Source of the DNA: Qingshengfaniella alkalisoli
Lineage (GTDB): Bacteria > Pseudomonadota > Alphaproteobacteria > Rhodobacterales > Rhodobacteraceae
Direction: 5' to 3'
DNA length: 64,000 nt
Assembly: GCF_007855645.1 (NCBI RefSeq)
Contig: NZ_CP042261.1
Location: 1,693,501-1,757,500, forward strand
Each line of letters starts with the position of its first letter. Position 1 is the first letter of the stretch. Of the stretch, positions 1-10,400 are shown piece after piece. Under the pieces are notes generated by a model. The model had not been told where the DNA came from, ran no database searches, and was given only the letters and a program-made list of their open reading frames with translations. Both the position numbers and the translations under genes were made by a program.

Positions 1-1492
1 CTCTGGCAAGAGCCAGGCGATGATGGCGTCGATGGGGCTGCTGGCCTCGAACGGCAAAGCGACAGGGTCCGCGAAATACCGCGATACCGAACTGCTCGGC
101 ATGCCGAAATCGAAACTGGACAAGATCCGCGGCGCCAAGGTCACGATGATCTTTCAGGAACCGATGACCTCGCTAGATCCGCTTTATACGATCGAGCGCC
201 AGATCGCGGAACCGCTGATGGTGCATGGCGGATTGAGCCGATCCAAGGCTAGGGCACGCGCGCTGGAACTACTGGAACTGGTCAAGATCCCCAACGCCAG
301 GGATCGCCTGTCCGCCTATCCGCACGAGATGTCGGGTGGCCAGCGTCAACGCGTGATGATCGCCATGGCACTGGCCAATGACCCGGATCTGCTGATCGCG
401 GACGAACCGACCACCGCGCTCGACGTGACAATCCAGGCCGAAATCCTCGGATTGCTGGCGCAGCTTCAGAAGAAGCTCGGCATGGCGATCCTGTTCATTA
501 CGCATGATCTGGGCATCGTGGAGGCCTTCGCCGACCGCGTCTACGTCATGCGCCACGGCAAGGTCGTCGAAGAAGGCCCGACCGAGCAGATCTTCAACCG
601 CCCGGCGGAGCCCTATACACGCATGCTTCTTGACGCCGAACCGGAAGGCCGAAAAGCCCCCGTGCCGGACAGCGCCGACGTCGTCCTTCAGGCCGAGAAC
701 ATGCACGTGACCTTTGGCCAGCCGGGTGGCCTTTTGCGCAGCTCGACTGAGATTCATGCCGTGAAGGGTGTCGGCCTGACGTTACGCGCCGGCCAAACAA
801 TCGGCATCGTGGGCGAAAGCGGGTCCGGCAAATCCACCCTGGGGCGCGCAATCCTGCAATTGCTGCCCGCCGATGGTCGCGTCGTCTTTGCGGGCACGGA
901 CATCAGCGGATTTGACCGTCGCCAGATGCGCCCCTACCGCAAGTCGCTGCAGGTGGTGTTCCAAGATCCTTATGGGTCGCTCAGCCCCCGTATGACGGTA
1001 GGCGAGATCATCACCGAAGGTCTATTGGTCCATGCCCCTGAAATCAGCGCAAAGGAACGTGACAAACGCGCCATTCAGGCGCTGAAAGAGGTGGATCTTG
1101 ACCCCGCCGTGCGCAACCGCTTTCCGCATGAATTCTCGGGTGGGCAACGGCAGCGTATCGCGATTGCCCGCGCGCTTGTCCTGAAGCCCGGCGTGATCGT
1201 TTTGGACGAGCCGACCTCCGCGCTTGACAGGTCTGTCCAGAAACAGGTCATCACGCTTCTACGGGATCTGCAGGACAAGTACGGACTGTCCTATGTCTTC
1301 ATCAGCCACGACCTCGCTGTCGTGCAGGCACTGTCCGACTACGTGATCGTAATGAAGTCAGGTCAGGTTGTGGATCAGGGCACGACCGAAAAGATCTTCG
1401 AATCTCCCGACAGCGATTACACGCAGCGCCTGATGCGCGCGGCATTCGAGCTGCGCGAAGTGCTCAACCAACAGGCGAAAGGGGCGGCCTGA
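1..1492 (+). CDS. yejF: Peptide-type ABC transporter, duplicated ATPase subunit (YejF/GsiA-like), 5' partial
   Basis: This is the cytoplasmic ATPase of an oligopeptide/microcin-C-type importer with two ABC domains fused in one chain. The reading frame is open to the window edge, and the first complete codons (from base 2) encode SGKSQ, the end of the first Walker A. The gene therefore starts upstream. The first domain shows the signature MSGGQRQR and Walker B LLIADEP. The second shows Walker [10 protein letters not shown], signature FSGGQRQR and Walker B VIVLDEP. A double-domain ATPase is typical of YejF. The matching permease and substrate-binding genes should lie upstream, outside the window. 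A GGGCGG/CCGCCC hairpin (1482-1498) straddles the stop codon before the convergent phasin gene. The family is clear; the substrate is inferred. Confidence 0.93.
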   Translation, partial: SGKSQAMMASMGLLASNGKATGSAKYRDTELLGMPKSKLDKIRGAKVTMIFQEPMTSLDPLYTIERQIAEPLMVHGGLSRSKARARALELLELVKIPNARDRLSAYPHEMSGGQRQRVMIAMALANDPDLLIADEPTTALDVTIQAEILGLLAQLQKKLGMAILFITHDLGIVEAFADRVYVMRHGKVVEEGPTEQIFNRPAEPYTRMLLDAEPEGRKAPVPDSADVVLQAENMHVTFGQPGGLLRSSTEIHAVKGVGLTLRAGQTIGIVGESGSGKSTLGRAILQLLPADGRVVFAGTDISGFDRRQMRPYRKSLQVVFQDPYGSLSPRMTVGEIITEGLLVHAPEISAKERDKRAIQALKEVDLDPAVRNRFPHEFSGGQRQRIAIARALVLKPGVIVLDEPTSALDRSVQKQVITLLRDLQDKYGLSYVFISHDLAVVQALSDYVIVMKSGQVVDQGTTEKIFESPDSDYTQRLMRAAFELREVLNQQAKGAA

Positions 1493-1501
1493 CCGCCCTC
1501 G

Positions 1502-1966
1502 TCACCCTTTGTGCGCCTTCATCCCTTCGACGGCTTCGTTGATCTGCGACCGGATGGAGGCGTATGCCTCTTCATTCGCGTCCCGTGCCGCATCGGCCAG
1601 CTTGCGCATCAACCCGAGCGCTTTCTCGACGGCCTCACCATAGGCTTCGGTCTTTTCCGTCATCGCGGCCGGCCCTGCATTCTTCTCGATCCATTCGGCC
1701 TGTTCGCGTGCCGCCGCAGTCAGTTGGCCGAAAATATCCATCTGCTTTTCCAGCAAATCCTTGTAGGCATTTGCTGCCGCCTTGTTTGCCTCAATCATAG
1801 TGTCGAAGTTCTTGCGATTGGAGTCCATCACCGAACTCATGTCGAAGGCCGCGCTCTTTTGCGGCTCGAACATTTCGAACATGCGCGAAGGGTTGAACAT
1901 CTTGCTGACCTCGTCGGGATCAAACATTTTCATCATCGCACTGTAGTCGAATGGATTGGTCGCCAT
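1502..1966 (-). CDS. Phasin family protein
   Basis: This 154-residue protein is a phasin, an amphipathic helical protein that coats polyhydroxyalkanoate granules. It begins MATNPFDYS and has phenylalanine-rich FDP/FNP/FEP repeats near the N terminus (about residues 14-35). A long alanine/glutamate-rich helix follows, with the family-like run of KQMDIFGQL and EQAEWIEKN. The start at 1966 was preferred over an in-frame upstream codon at 2083 because GGAG sits about 8 bases before it and the upstream extension looks unconserved. It is convergent with the ABC ATPase gene. The protein implies PHA storage, but no PHA synthase is in the window. Confidence 0.87.
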   Translation of the reverse strand: MATNPFDYSAMMKMFDPDEVSKMFNPSRMFEMFEPQKSAAFDMSSVMDSNRKNFDTMIEANKAAANAYKDLLEKQMDIFGQLTAAAREQAEWIEKNAGPAAMTEKTEAYGEAVEKALGLMRKLADAARDANEEAYASIRSQINEAVEGMKAHKG

Positions 1967-2181
1967 GGGTTGTCTCCAGATCTGCCTGCGTTCCGCTTGG
2001 TAAAGAGCATGCTGGCACGAAAGCGCCCATTCGCAAAGCGGTGAGTTGCTGCCCGTCGCAGGATGGGCACAGTCTTTGGACAAATCCTGTACGTATTCTT
2101 TCCCTCATGCGCGGCACGTGGCACATTGCGTTTAACAAGAAGTCGGCGCAATGAGCGACTCGGAGCAAGGCAGAGACAGGC

Positions 2182-2703
2182 ATGAACAGGCGGCAGTTAT
2201 GCGCCATTCTGGGCGCGTTCATTTGCATCGGGACCACCCCGTCAGGTGCAGCGCAGCAGAGCGTCGGCCCTGTCACAAACCTTCCCATCCCGCGCTTCGT
2301 TTCGCTGAAGGCATCAAACGCCAATGTGCGGCGCGGACCATCGCTCAATCACCGTGTGGACTGGGTATTTCAGCATCAGGGAATGCCGCTGATCGTGACC
2401 GGTGAATACGGGCATTGGCGGCAGGTGCGTGATCGTGACGGGCTGGGCGGTTGGGTCCACTACGCGATGCTGTCCGGCGTGCGCACCGCAATCGTCGATG
2501 TGAACGGCGCCGAAATTCACGCGCGCCCAGCGACCGACACGCCCATCCGCGCAACCGCCGAGAATGGTGTCATATTGCGTGTCGATGAATGCGAAGGGGG
2601 CTGGTGTCAGGTATCGGCCGACGGCCACAAGGGCTGGATGCAGCAGGGCCAGCTGTGGGGTGTGCTGCTAAGCGATGCGTTACCGGAGCAAGTTGCGAAC
2701 TAA
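2182..2703 (+). CDS. Exported SH3-domain (SH3b-like) protein
   Basis: This 173-residue secreted protein has an N-terminal signal peptide (MNRRQ, then a hydrophobic stretch ending near SGAAQ, about residue 24). Two bacterial SH3-like modules follow. The first carries the ASNANVRRGPSLNHRVDWVF pattern and ends in GGWVHYAML. The second carries AEIHARPATDTPI and ends in GHKGWMQQGQLWG. SH3b domains usually bind peptidoglycan or peptides in the periplasm. The family is recognisable in Rhodobacterales, but no specific substrate is known to me. It stands alone on its strand, with the divergent phasin upstream and a cation transporter gene 40 bases downstream that may be cotranscribed. Confidence 0.85.
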   Translation: MNRRQLCAILGAFICIGTTPSGAAQQSVGPVTNLPIPRFVSLKASNANVRRGPSLNHRVDWVFQHQGMPLIVTGEYGHWRQVRDRDGLGGWVHYAMLSGVRTAIVDVNGAEIHARPATDTPIRATAENGVILRVDECEGGWCQVSADGHKGWMQQGQLWGVLLSDALPEQVAN

Positions 2704-2743
2704 TTGTCTTGCCGCCTCACGTCCCCGAGGCTAGGTCCAAGAC

Positions 2744-3622
2744 ATGATAAGGCCCGACACAAACCACCGTCTTGCACGATCCGCCGGTGTTGCGTCCGTT
2801 CTGGTGGCACTGACCCTTGTGTCGCTCAAGCTGTGGGCGTTTTTTGCCACCGGATCACTCGCCGTCGCGGGGTCGCTTGTGGACAGTGCGCTGGACGCAA
2901 TCATGTCTCTGCTGGGGCTATGGGCGATCCTTTACGCGGCCAAGCCGCCGGATGATGATCACGCTTTCGGGCACAATTCCGCCGAGGATCTCGCCGCCCT
3001 CGCGCAAGCGCTGTTTCTTACCGTTTCAGCCTGCGCGATTGGTTTGTCCGCAGTGCGCCGTCTGCTGTCCGACAACCCGACGCAGTTGCAAGCGCAAGGC
3101 GCGGGAATGGTCGTGATGAGCGTCTCGATCACTCTGACGATCTGTCTGGTGCTGTGGCAGCGCTATGTGGGGCGAAAAACGGGAAACAAGGTGGTTCAAG
3201 CCGACGCGCTACACTATCTGTCCGATCTCCTGCCCAACATCGCCGCGATCGTAGCCCTATGGGCGTCGGCCCATTTCGGGGTCGGGCATATCGACAGTGT
3301 CATTGCGCTGATGACGGCCGCGATCCTGATCCACGGCGCGCGACGGATCGGGAAAGGCGCATGGGATGCGTTGATGGACCGCTCCGCCGACCCTGATCTC
3401 GTGGCGAAGATCGAAGACATCGCAGGCAACTGGCCCGGCGTGGATGGCTACCATGACCTGAAAACGCGCACATCGGGGGCACGCGTCTTCGTCAATCTGC
3501 ATGTTGAGATCGACGGATCCCTCAGCCTGTACGACGCCCACGAAATCGGGGCGGGGCTAAGGCATGCCATTCTGGAGGCATGCCCGCAAGCCGACGTCAT
3601 TATCCACAAAGACCCCGCGTGA
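2744..3622 (+). CDS. Cation diffusion facilitator family transporter (FieF-like)
   Basis: This 292-residue inner-membrane antiporter exports divalent metal (Zn, Fe or similar) in exchange for protons. It has about six hydrophobic segments in the first 210 residues. Metal-site residues are visible in TM2 (SLVDSALDA) and TM5 (HYLSDLLPN), matching the CDF DxxxD/HxxxD signature. The loop DDDHAFGHNSAED is the usual histidine-containing motif after TM2. The C-terminal 80 residues form the cytoplasmic ferredoxin-like domain (VDGYHDLKTRTSG, then FVNLHVEID). The length fits FieF. It is convergent with the M3 peptidase gene, only 3 bases apart. The metal cannot be told from sequence. Confidence 0.92.
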   Translation: MIRPDTNHRLARSAGVASVLVALTLVSLKLWAFFATGSLAVAGSLVDSALDAIMSLLGLWAILYAAKPPDDDHAFGHNSAEDLAALAQALFLTVSACAIGLSAVRRLLSDNPTQLQAQGAGMVVMSVSITLTICLVLWQRYVGRKTGNKVVQADALHYLSDLLPNIAAIVALWASAHFGVGHIDSVIALMTAAILIHGARRIGKGAWDALMDRSADPDLVAKIEDIAGNWPGVDGYHDLKTRTSGARVFVNLHVEIDGSLSLYDAHEIGAGLRHAILEACPQADVIIHKDPA

Positions 3623-3625
3623 CCG

Positions 3626-5650
3626 TCAGGCGACCTTGTCCAGCCCTCGACCCTTCAGCAGCGCTTCGACGCCCGGCATGCGTCCACGGAAAGCACTGTA
3701 AAGCTGATCCGCCTCGCGCGTGCCACCAACCGACAGGATGTTATCTTCCAGCGACTTGGCCGTCGCCGGATCGAACACGCCGTTTTCCTTGAAGACCTCA
3801 AACGCGTCGGCATCCATTACCTCGGACCACATGTAGCTGTAATAACCGCTGGAATAGCCGTCCCCCGCAAACACATGCGCGAAATGGGGTGTCGCGTGCC
3901 GCATTCGGATGGCACGAGGCATACCCATTTCCGCAAGCAACTCCGCCTGGCGTTCCATCGCATCCTTTGGTGCAGGCCCGGAATGGAAGTCCAAATCGAC
4001 CATGGCAGACGCCACATATTCCACAGTCGCAAACCCCTGATCGAAGGTTGCCGCATCCAGAAGACGCTTCAGCATGTCCTGGGGCATCGCTTCACCCGTA
4101 TCGCAATGGGTCGCGAACTCCGCCAGTACCTCCGGCACTTCCAGCCAATGCTCATAAAGCTGGCTGGGCAGTTCAACAAAGTCGCGGGCAACTGAGGTGC
4201 CAGACAGCGATTCATAAGTCACATCGGAAAGCATCTGATGCAGCGCATGGCCGAATTCATGGAACAGCGTACGCGCGTCGTCATAGGACAGCAACGCAGG
4301 CTTTCCCTTTGGTGGCTTCGAAAAATTGCACACATTCAGCACTATGGGGCGGATTTCTCCTTCCAGCTTCTGCTGGCTGCGCATCGTCGTGCACCACGCG
4401 CCGGATCTCTTGGACCCGCGCGCGAAGTAGTCGCCCACGAAAACCGCCATGTGCCGACCGTCCTTGGTCACGTTCCATGCGCGGCAGTCCGGGTGATACA
4501 GGGGCACGTTTACCGGCTCAAACTCCAGCCCGAACAAGCGGTTGGCACAAGTGAACCCCGCCTCCAGCATCCGATCTAGCTGCAGATAGGGCTTCAGGGC
4601 CGATTCATCGAGATCATGCTCCGCCTTGCGACGCTTCTCGGCATAATAGTGCCAATCCCAGGGCTCGAGCTCTCCGTTCATGCCATCTTCGCGCATCATG
4701 GCCGTCATCTTGTCCGCGTCAGCATTGGCCTGCGCAACGGCCGGCGACCAGACCTGCATCAGCAGATCGCGCACCGCTTCCGGCGTCTTTGCCATTTCGG
4801 TTTCCAGCTTGTAACTGGAGAAGCTGCCATAGCCGAGCAGCTTTGCCCTTTCCTCGCGCAACGCGAGTGTCTCATTGGCGAGGTCGCGATTGTCCGTCTC
4901 GCCGCCGTTTGCGCCGCGTGCGGTCCATGCCTCAAAGGCCTTTTCACGCAGATCCCGTCGGGGGCTGAATTGCAGAAACGGCACGATCAGCGACCGCGAA
5001 AGCGTGACAACGGGGCCGTCTTTGCCCTTTTCTTCACCAGCCGAGCGGGCAGATTCCAGGACGAAATCCGGCAGACCTTCCAGATCGGCCTCTGACAATT
5101 CCATGAACCATTCGCGCTCATCTGCCAGAAGGTTCTGTGTAAACTGCGTGCCCAGCACCGCGAGCCGTTGTTTGATCTCTTTCAGCCTGTCGCGCTCATC
5201 ACCCTGCAACTGCGCTCCGGCCCGAACAAACCCGCGATGCGTCACGAACAGAAGACGATGCTGTTCTTCGGTCAGATCCAACGTTTCCCGTGCATGCCAG
5301 ATTTCTTCGATCCGCGCGAACAAATCAGCGTTCATGTAGATTTCGGATGTGAAGGCGGCAAGCTTCGGCGAGAACTCCCGCATCAAGGCTTCACGGGTTT
5401 CGTTGCTGTCCGCACCCGATACTCCGTAAAATACCGCCAGCACACGGTTCAACAGCGCATCCGCCCTTTCCAGCGCCTCGATCGTGTTGGCGAAATCGGG
5501 TACATTCGTATCCGCTGTGATCGCATCGATGTTTGCTCGCGTTTCGGTCAGTGCCTGCTCGAAAGCCGGAGCAAAGTCTCGGTCAGTGATCTGATCGAAT
5601 GGAGGGATCTGAAATGGGGTGTCCCAGTTGGACAGAAGCGGGTTGGTCAT
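3626..5650 (-). CDS. M3 family oligopeptidase (Dcp/OpdA-type zinc metallopeptidase)
   Basis: This 674-residue cytoplasmic zinc peptidase degrades short peptides. The catalytic HEFGH motif lies near residue 464 (LFHEFGHALHQML), and the third zinc ligand is expected in the glutamate-containing ARDFVELPSQ stretch about 25 residues later. The length and N-terminal pattern (NPLLSNWDTPFQIPPFDQI) match dipeptidyl carboxypeptidase and oligopeptidase A. An ATG two codons upstream abuts the AAGGAG ribosome site, so the ATG at 5650, spaced about 6 bases from GGAG, is the better start. It follows the moeB-like gene on the same strand after 24 bases and is probably in an operon with dut and that gene. Confidence 0.94.
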   Translation of the reverse strand: MTNPLLSNWDTPFQIPPFDQITDRDFAPAFEQALTETRANIDAITADTNVPDFANTIEALERADALLNRVLAVFYGVSGADSNETREALMREFSPKLAAFTSEIYMNADLFARIEEIWHARETLDLTEEQHRLLFVTHRGFVRAGAQLQGDERDRLKEIKQRLAVLGTQFTQNLLADEREWFMELSEADLEGLPDFVLESARSAGEEKGKDGPVVTLSRSLIVPFLQFSPRRDLREKAFEAWTARGANGGETDNRDLANETLALREERAKLLGYGSFSSYKLETEMAKTPEAVRDLLMQVWSPAVAQANADADKMTAMMREDGMNGELEPWDWHYYAEKRRKAEHDLDESALKPYLQLDRMLEAGFTCANRLFGLEFEPVNVPLYHPDCRAWNVTKDGRHMAVFVGDYFARGSKRSGAWCTTMRSQQKLEGEIRPIVLNVCNFSKPPKGKPALLSYDDARTLFHEFGHALHQMLSDVTYESLSGTSVARDFVELPSQLYEHWLEVPEVLAEFATHCDTGEAMPQDMLKRLLDAATFDQGFATVEYVASAMVDLDFHSGPAPKDAMERQAELLAEMGMPRAIRMRHATPHFAHVFAGDGYSSGYYSYMWSEVMDADAFEVFKENGVFDPATAKSLEDNILSVGGTREADQLYSAFRGRMPGVEALLKGRGLDKVA

Positions 5651-5674
5651 GCGCATCTCCTTCTTGGCAAGAAG

Positions 5675-6745
5675 CTATGCTTGCGGCGCGCCGGCTTCCA
5701 GCCCCTTCGCCGCATTTCCGCAAATGGGGCAATCCTCGCGGGGATGAAGCGCCACTTTCCGCGTCTCGCCATAGAGCCCGTCGAAGATCAGCAACTGCCC
5801 GGCCAGCGTCCGTCCCGCACCGGTAATGTGCTTGATCGCCTCCAGCGCCATGATGGTTCCGATCACGCCCGGCAACGGGCCGACGACGCCCGCCTCGCTG
5901 CAGGTCGGGACCGATCCAGCAGCTGGAGCTTCAGGGAACGTGCACTGAAAGCAGCCATGAGCGGCTGTCGCGTCATAGAGCGAGACCTGCCCTTCCCACT
6001 GTGCAATAGCGCCACTGATCAGCGGCTTGCCTTCGGTGGCACAGACGCGATTCACCATATAGCGCGTGTCGAAGTTGTCAGACCCGTCGAGCACCAGATC
6101 AAAGTCACGCACCAAATCGGCCGCGATGTCTTCAGTCAGGCGCCGATGATAGGGAAGAATCGTGACATGCGGATTCAATCTGACCGCAAACTGCTGCGCC
6201 GAAAACACTTTCGGCATGCCCAAGGTATCTTCAGAATGAATGACCTGCCGCTGCAGATTAGCAAGCTCAACTTCGTCATCGTCTATCACGCCAATAGTGC
6301 CGACCCCCGCAGCCGTCAGATATTGGATCGCGGGAGATCCAAGACCGCCCGCACCAACCAGCAACACCTTGGCCTTATGCAGCTTCCGCTGACCGCTCCC
6401 GCCAACTTCCCGCAGCACGATGTGGCGAGCGTAGCGATCCAGTTCGCTGTCGGAGAATCCGCCGTTCCTGGTGCGCGTCCCTTTGGCTCGCGGTGCACGG
6501 TGTTTCAGATATGCCACGAGAGAGACATAGGCGACCCCCAGCGCGACAATTCCACCGCCGACGAGCCACGGCTTTACGGACCCGCCAAGCGCCATACGAA
6601 GCCCGGCCCCTTCAGGCAACACGACCAACGCCAGCAGAACGGATAGATACACGATAGCAATGCTCAGCCAGCGGGTTCTGAGCGGCACGCCCATCACCCA
6701 GCCGATCCCCCACAGCACAATCGCCAGCGCAAGAAATATGCCCAT
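5675..6745 (-). CDS. moeB: MoeB/ThiF/HesA-family adenylyltransferase with N-terminal membrane segments
   Basis: This is an E1-like enzyme that adenylates the C-terminal Gly-Gly of a sulfur-carrier protein such as MoaD or ThiS. The nucleotide-binding GAGGLG is at residues 131-136. Zinc-binding cysteines are CFQC (265-268) and CPIC (339-342), and the PTCSEAG motif holds a cysteine at residue 282. The first 80 residues are unusual: they contain three hydrophobic stretches (about 2-18, 27-45, 58-80), which would anchor the enzyme in the membrane. The start codon overlaps the dut stop (TGATG), so the two genes are translationally coupled. A moaD gene is at 46827. MoeB is the likeliest role, with ThiF possible. 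Confidence 0.87.
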   Translation of the reverse strand: MGIFLALAIVLWGIGWVMGVPLRTRWLSIAIVYLSVLLALVVLPEGAGLRMALGGSVKPWLVGGGIVALGVAYVSLVAYLKHRAPRAKGTRTRNGGFSDSELDRYARHIVLREVGGSGQRKLHKAKVLLVGAGGLGSPAIQYLTAAGVGTIGVIDDDEVELANLQRQVIHSEDTLGMPKVFSAQQFAVRLNPHVTILPYHRRLTEDIAADLVRDFDLVLDGSDNFDTRYMVNRVCATEGKPLISGAIAQWEGQVSLYDATAAHGCFQCTFPEAPAAGSVPTCSEAGVVGPLPGVIGTIMALEAIKHITGAGRTLAGQLLIFDGLYGETRKVALHPREDCPICGNAAKGLEAGAPQA

Positions 6746-7194
6746 CAGCTACGCCCGGTTGATCCAAAGCCCCCCTCGCCTCGGCGGGTTTCAGACAGCT
6801 CTTCAACCTCGACCGTCGTGCAATGGCGGACATCGGCAATGACCGCCTGCGCAATCCGATCGCCATGATTGATCGCAAAGGGTTCTTTGCCGAGGTAGTA
6901 GAGCCCGATTTTCACCGTCCCACGATAGTCCTCATCCACCGTTCCCGGAGAGTTCGGGATGATGAACCCATGCTTCAGCGCCAGCCCCGATCTGGGGCGG
7001 ATCTGCATTTCGGTGCCTTCAGGAAGCTCAACGCAGAACCCTGTGGATATCAGTTCAAGCTGCCCATGCTCGAAGGTCACGGGACCGTCTGGCAGGAAAG
7101 CACGCATGTCCATGCCCGCCGCACCCGCTGTCGCATAAGTTGGCAAGGGCAGATCCGTGTTGCCGTCGACCCGCTTGAATTTGACTTCACCCAT
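6745..7194 (-). CDS. dut: dUTP diphosphatase (trimeric dUTPase)
   Basis: This 149-residue enzyme hydrolyses dUTP to dUMP and pyrophosphate. It keeps uracil out of DNA and supplies thymidylate synthesis. All trimeric dUTPase motifs are visible: AAGMDMRA, RPRSGLALKHG, GTVDEDYRG, GDRIAQAV and the C-terminal arm RGEGGFGSTG. The start at 7194 (MGEVKFKRV) gives the usual length. A longer in-frame reading to 7329 adds residues without family resemblance. It overlaps the start of the moeB-like gene by one base. In many Rhodobacterales dut neighbours coaBC, but here metH on the other strand lies between the two. Confidence 0.95.
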   Translation of the reverse strand: MGEVKFKRVDGNTDLPLPTYATAGAAGMDMRAFLPDGPVTFEHGQLELISTGFCVELPEGTEMQIRPRSGLALKHGFIIPNSPGTVDEDYRGTVKIGLYYLGKEPFAINHGDRIAQAVIADVRHCTTVEVEELSETRRGEGGFGSTGRS

Positions 7195-7415
7195 ATCCTG
7201 TTGTCCCTGACTGCTCTCTTGACCGATGCGGGCCGCACAATAGCCCGCAATGCGCACATGTGGTCCCATGCCGCGCTGCATTTCGCAAGTCAGCTTCACG
7301 TCTTCCCTGACAAGATGAGCCGTACTCATATTCTTCTAGCACGAGATCAATTGGACTTCGTGCGATGGAACCGCTATGCCGCCCCATTACCTCGTTGCAA
7401 AGAATGTCCTTAGCC

Positions 7416-10400
7416 ATGCCAACCAAGCCGATTGCCCGTTCCGCCGTATTCGACCAGCTGCAAGAGGCTGCCCGACAGCGCATTCTGATCCTCGACGGCG
7501 CAATGGGTACGCAGATTCAGCAGTTGAGCTTAAGCGAGGACGATTTTCAGGGCGGTCATGGCAATGGCTGCGCATGCCATCATCTGCACGACAGCGACAA
7601 ACCACAGAAGGGCAACAACGACCTTTTGAACCTCACCCAACCCGATGCGATCGAGGATATCCATTACCTCTACGCCATGGCTGGCGCAGATATCGTGGAG
7701 ACGAACACTTTTTCTTCCACGACCATCGCGCAAGCAGATTATGGGCTTGAGACCGCTGTTTACGATCTGAACTTCGAAGGTGCTCGACTCGCGCGCAAAG
7801 CGATGGATCGCGCGCAGGCCGAAGATGGACGGCCCCGCTTCGTCGCTGGTGCTTTGGGTCCGACCAACCGCACTGCGTCGATCAGCCCGGATGTGAACAA
7901 CCCCGGATATCGCGCTGTGACTTTCGACCAGCTTCGCGCAGCCTATGCCGAACAGGCCCGCGCCCTGATCGAGGGCGGCAGCGACATGCTTCTGATCGAA
8001 ACGATCTTTGATACGCTGAACGCCAAGGCCGCCATCTTCGCCTGCGAAGAAATCTTCGCAGAGCGGGGCGAGCGTCTGCCCGTCATGATCTCTGGCACGA
8101 TCACGGACCTGTCCGGCCGCACGTTGTCAGGGCAGACCCCCACAGCCTTCTGGAATTCTGTCTGCCACGCCCAGCCGCTAACTGTGGGGTTGAACTGTGC
8201 CCTCGGCGCAAATGCCATGCGCGCCCATATCGCAGAGCTTTCCGGCGTGGCCGACACGCTGATCTGCGCCTACCCGAATGCTGGCCTGCCTAACGAAATG
8301 GGCGAGTATGACGAAAGTCCCGAAGCCATGGCTGCACAGATCGCGGGCTTTGCGCAAGACGGGCTTGTGAACATCGTCGGCGGTTGCTGCGGCTCGACCT
8401 ATGACCACATCCGCGCCGTAGCCGAGGCAGTGAAGCCATATGCACCCCGCGAGATCCCCGAGCATACCCCCCTGATGCGCCTTTCCGGGCTGGAGCCGTT
8501 CACGCTGACTAGCGACATTCCATTCGTTAATGTGGGTGAGCGCACGAATGTCACCGGCTCGGCCCGGTTCCGCAAGCTGATCACCAATACTGACTATGCG
8601 GCGGCGCTGGAAGTCGCACGGCAGCAGGTCGAAAATGGCGCGCAGATCATCGACATCAACATGGACGAGGGTCTGATCGATTCCAAACAGGCCATGATCG
8701 AATTCATGAACCTGATCGCCGCCGAACCGGATATCGCCCGCGTGCCGATCATGATCGACAGCTCCAAATGGGAGGTGATCGAGGCCGGTCTGCAATGTGC
8801 GCAGGGCAAGTGCATCGTGAACTCAATCTCGATGAAAGAAGGCGAGGAAGCGTTTCTGCAGCACGCACGGCTGTGTCGTGCCTATGGTGCTGCGGTCGTC
8901 GTGATGGCCTTCGACGAGGTCGGACAAGCCGACACCGAAGACCGCAAGGTCGAAATCTGCACTCGCGCCTACAAGCTGTTGACCGAAGAAGTTGGCTTCC
9001 CGCCAGAGGACATCATCTTCGATCCCAACGTCTTTGCCGTCGCCACGGGCATCGAGGAACACGACAATTACGGGGTGGACTTCATCGAGGCCACGCGCCG
9101 TATCACCACCGACTGTCCGCATGTGCATATCTCTGGCGGTGTGTCGAACCTGTCGTTTTCGTTCCGGGGCAACGAACCCGTCCGCGAAGCAATGCATGCG
9201 GTGTTCCTGTATCACGCCATTCAGGCAGGCATGGATATGGGCATCGTCAATGCTGGCCAGCTTGCCGTTTATGACCAGATCGACGAGGAACTGCGCGAAG
9301 CCTGCGAAGACGTCGTTCTGAACCGGACGCCCAAATCCGGAAACGCGACCGAGAACCTGCTTGAGATCGCCGAGAAGTATCGCGGGCAAGGTGGCGGCAA
9401 GGGCCGCGAAAAGGATATGTCCTGGCGCGAGTTGCCCGTTGAAAAGCGGCTGGAACACGCGCTGATCAACGGTATCACGGAATTCATCGAAGCCGATACC
9501 GAAGAAGCCCGCCAAAACGCCGAGCGCCCTCTGCATGTCATCGAAGGCCCGCTGATGGACGGAATGAACGTCGTGGGGGATTTGTTCGGATCGGGCAAGA
9601 TGTTCCTCCCTCAGGTCGTCAAATCCGCGCGCGTCATGAAACAGGCCGTGGCGGTTCTTCTGCCCTATATGGAGGAAGAAAAGCGCCGAAACGGATCGGT
9701 TGGCCGCGACAGCGCGGGCAAGGTGCTAATGGCGACCGTCAAGGGCGACGTGCATGATATCGGCAAGAATATCGTCGGCGTCGTTCTTGCGTGCAACAAC
9801 TACGAGATCATCGATCTCGGCGTCATGGTTCCTTCAGAAAAAATTCTGGCTACCGCGAAGGAGAAAAATGTCGACGTGATCGGGCTGTCCGGCTTGATTA
9901 CTCCCTCGCTCGACGAGATGGTGCATGTCGCCTCCGAGATGGAGCGCGAAGGCTTCGACATCCCGCTGCTGATCGGCGGCGCGACCACCAGCCGTGTCCA
10001 TACGGCGGTAAAAATCCACCCGCGATACAACAAAGGTCAGGCGCTCTATGTCACCGACGCCAGCCGCGCCGTGGGCGTCGTGTCGTCCCTGCTGTCCGAC
10101 ACGATCAAGCCCGATTATGTCGCCAACATTCGGGCCGAATACAGCGATGTGGCCGAAAAACACGCCCGCGCCGAACTGGCAAAGAAGCGGCTGGCGCTGA
10201 GAGACGCACGCGGAAATGCCCTGAAAATCGACTTCTCGCAGTATCAGGTCAAAGCGCCGTCCTTCCTTGGCACACGAGCCTTCGATGATTGGGATCTGGC
10301 AGAACTCGCGCGCTACATCGACTGGACGCCATTCTTCCAGACCTGGGAGATGCGGGGCGTGTATCCCCGCATCCTTGACGATGAAAGACAAGGCGAAGCA

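Noticed and set aside
5168-6646. Plus-strand open frame of about 490 codons
   Set aside because: It runs antisense to the M3 peptidase and moeB-like genes and shows no motif.
7195-7403. Possible cobalamin, SAM or SAH riboswitch upstream of metH
   Set aside because: I looked for conserved riboswitch boxes and a matching fold upstream of the start and recognised none. Absence is not proven without a covariance search.
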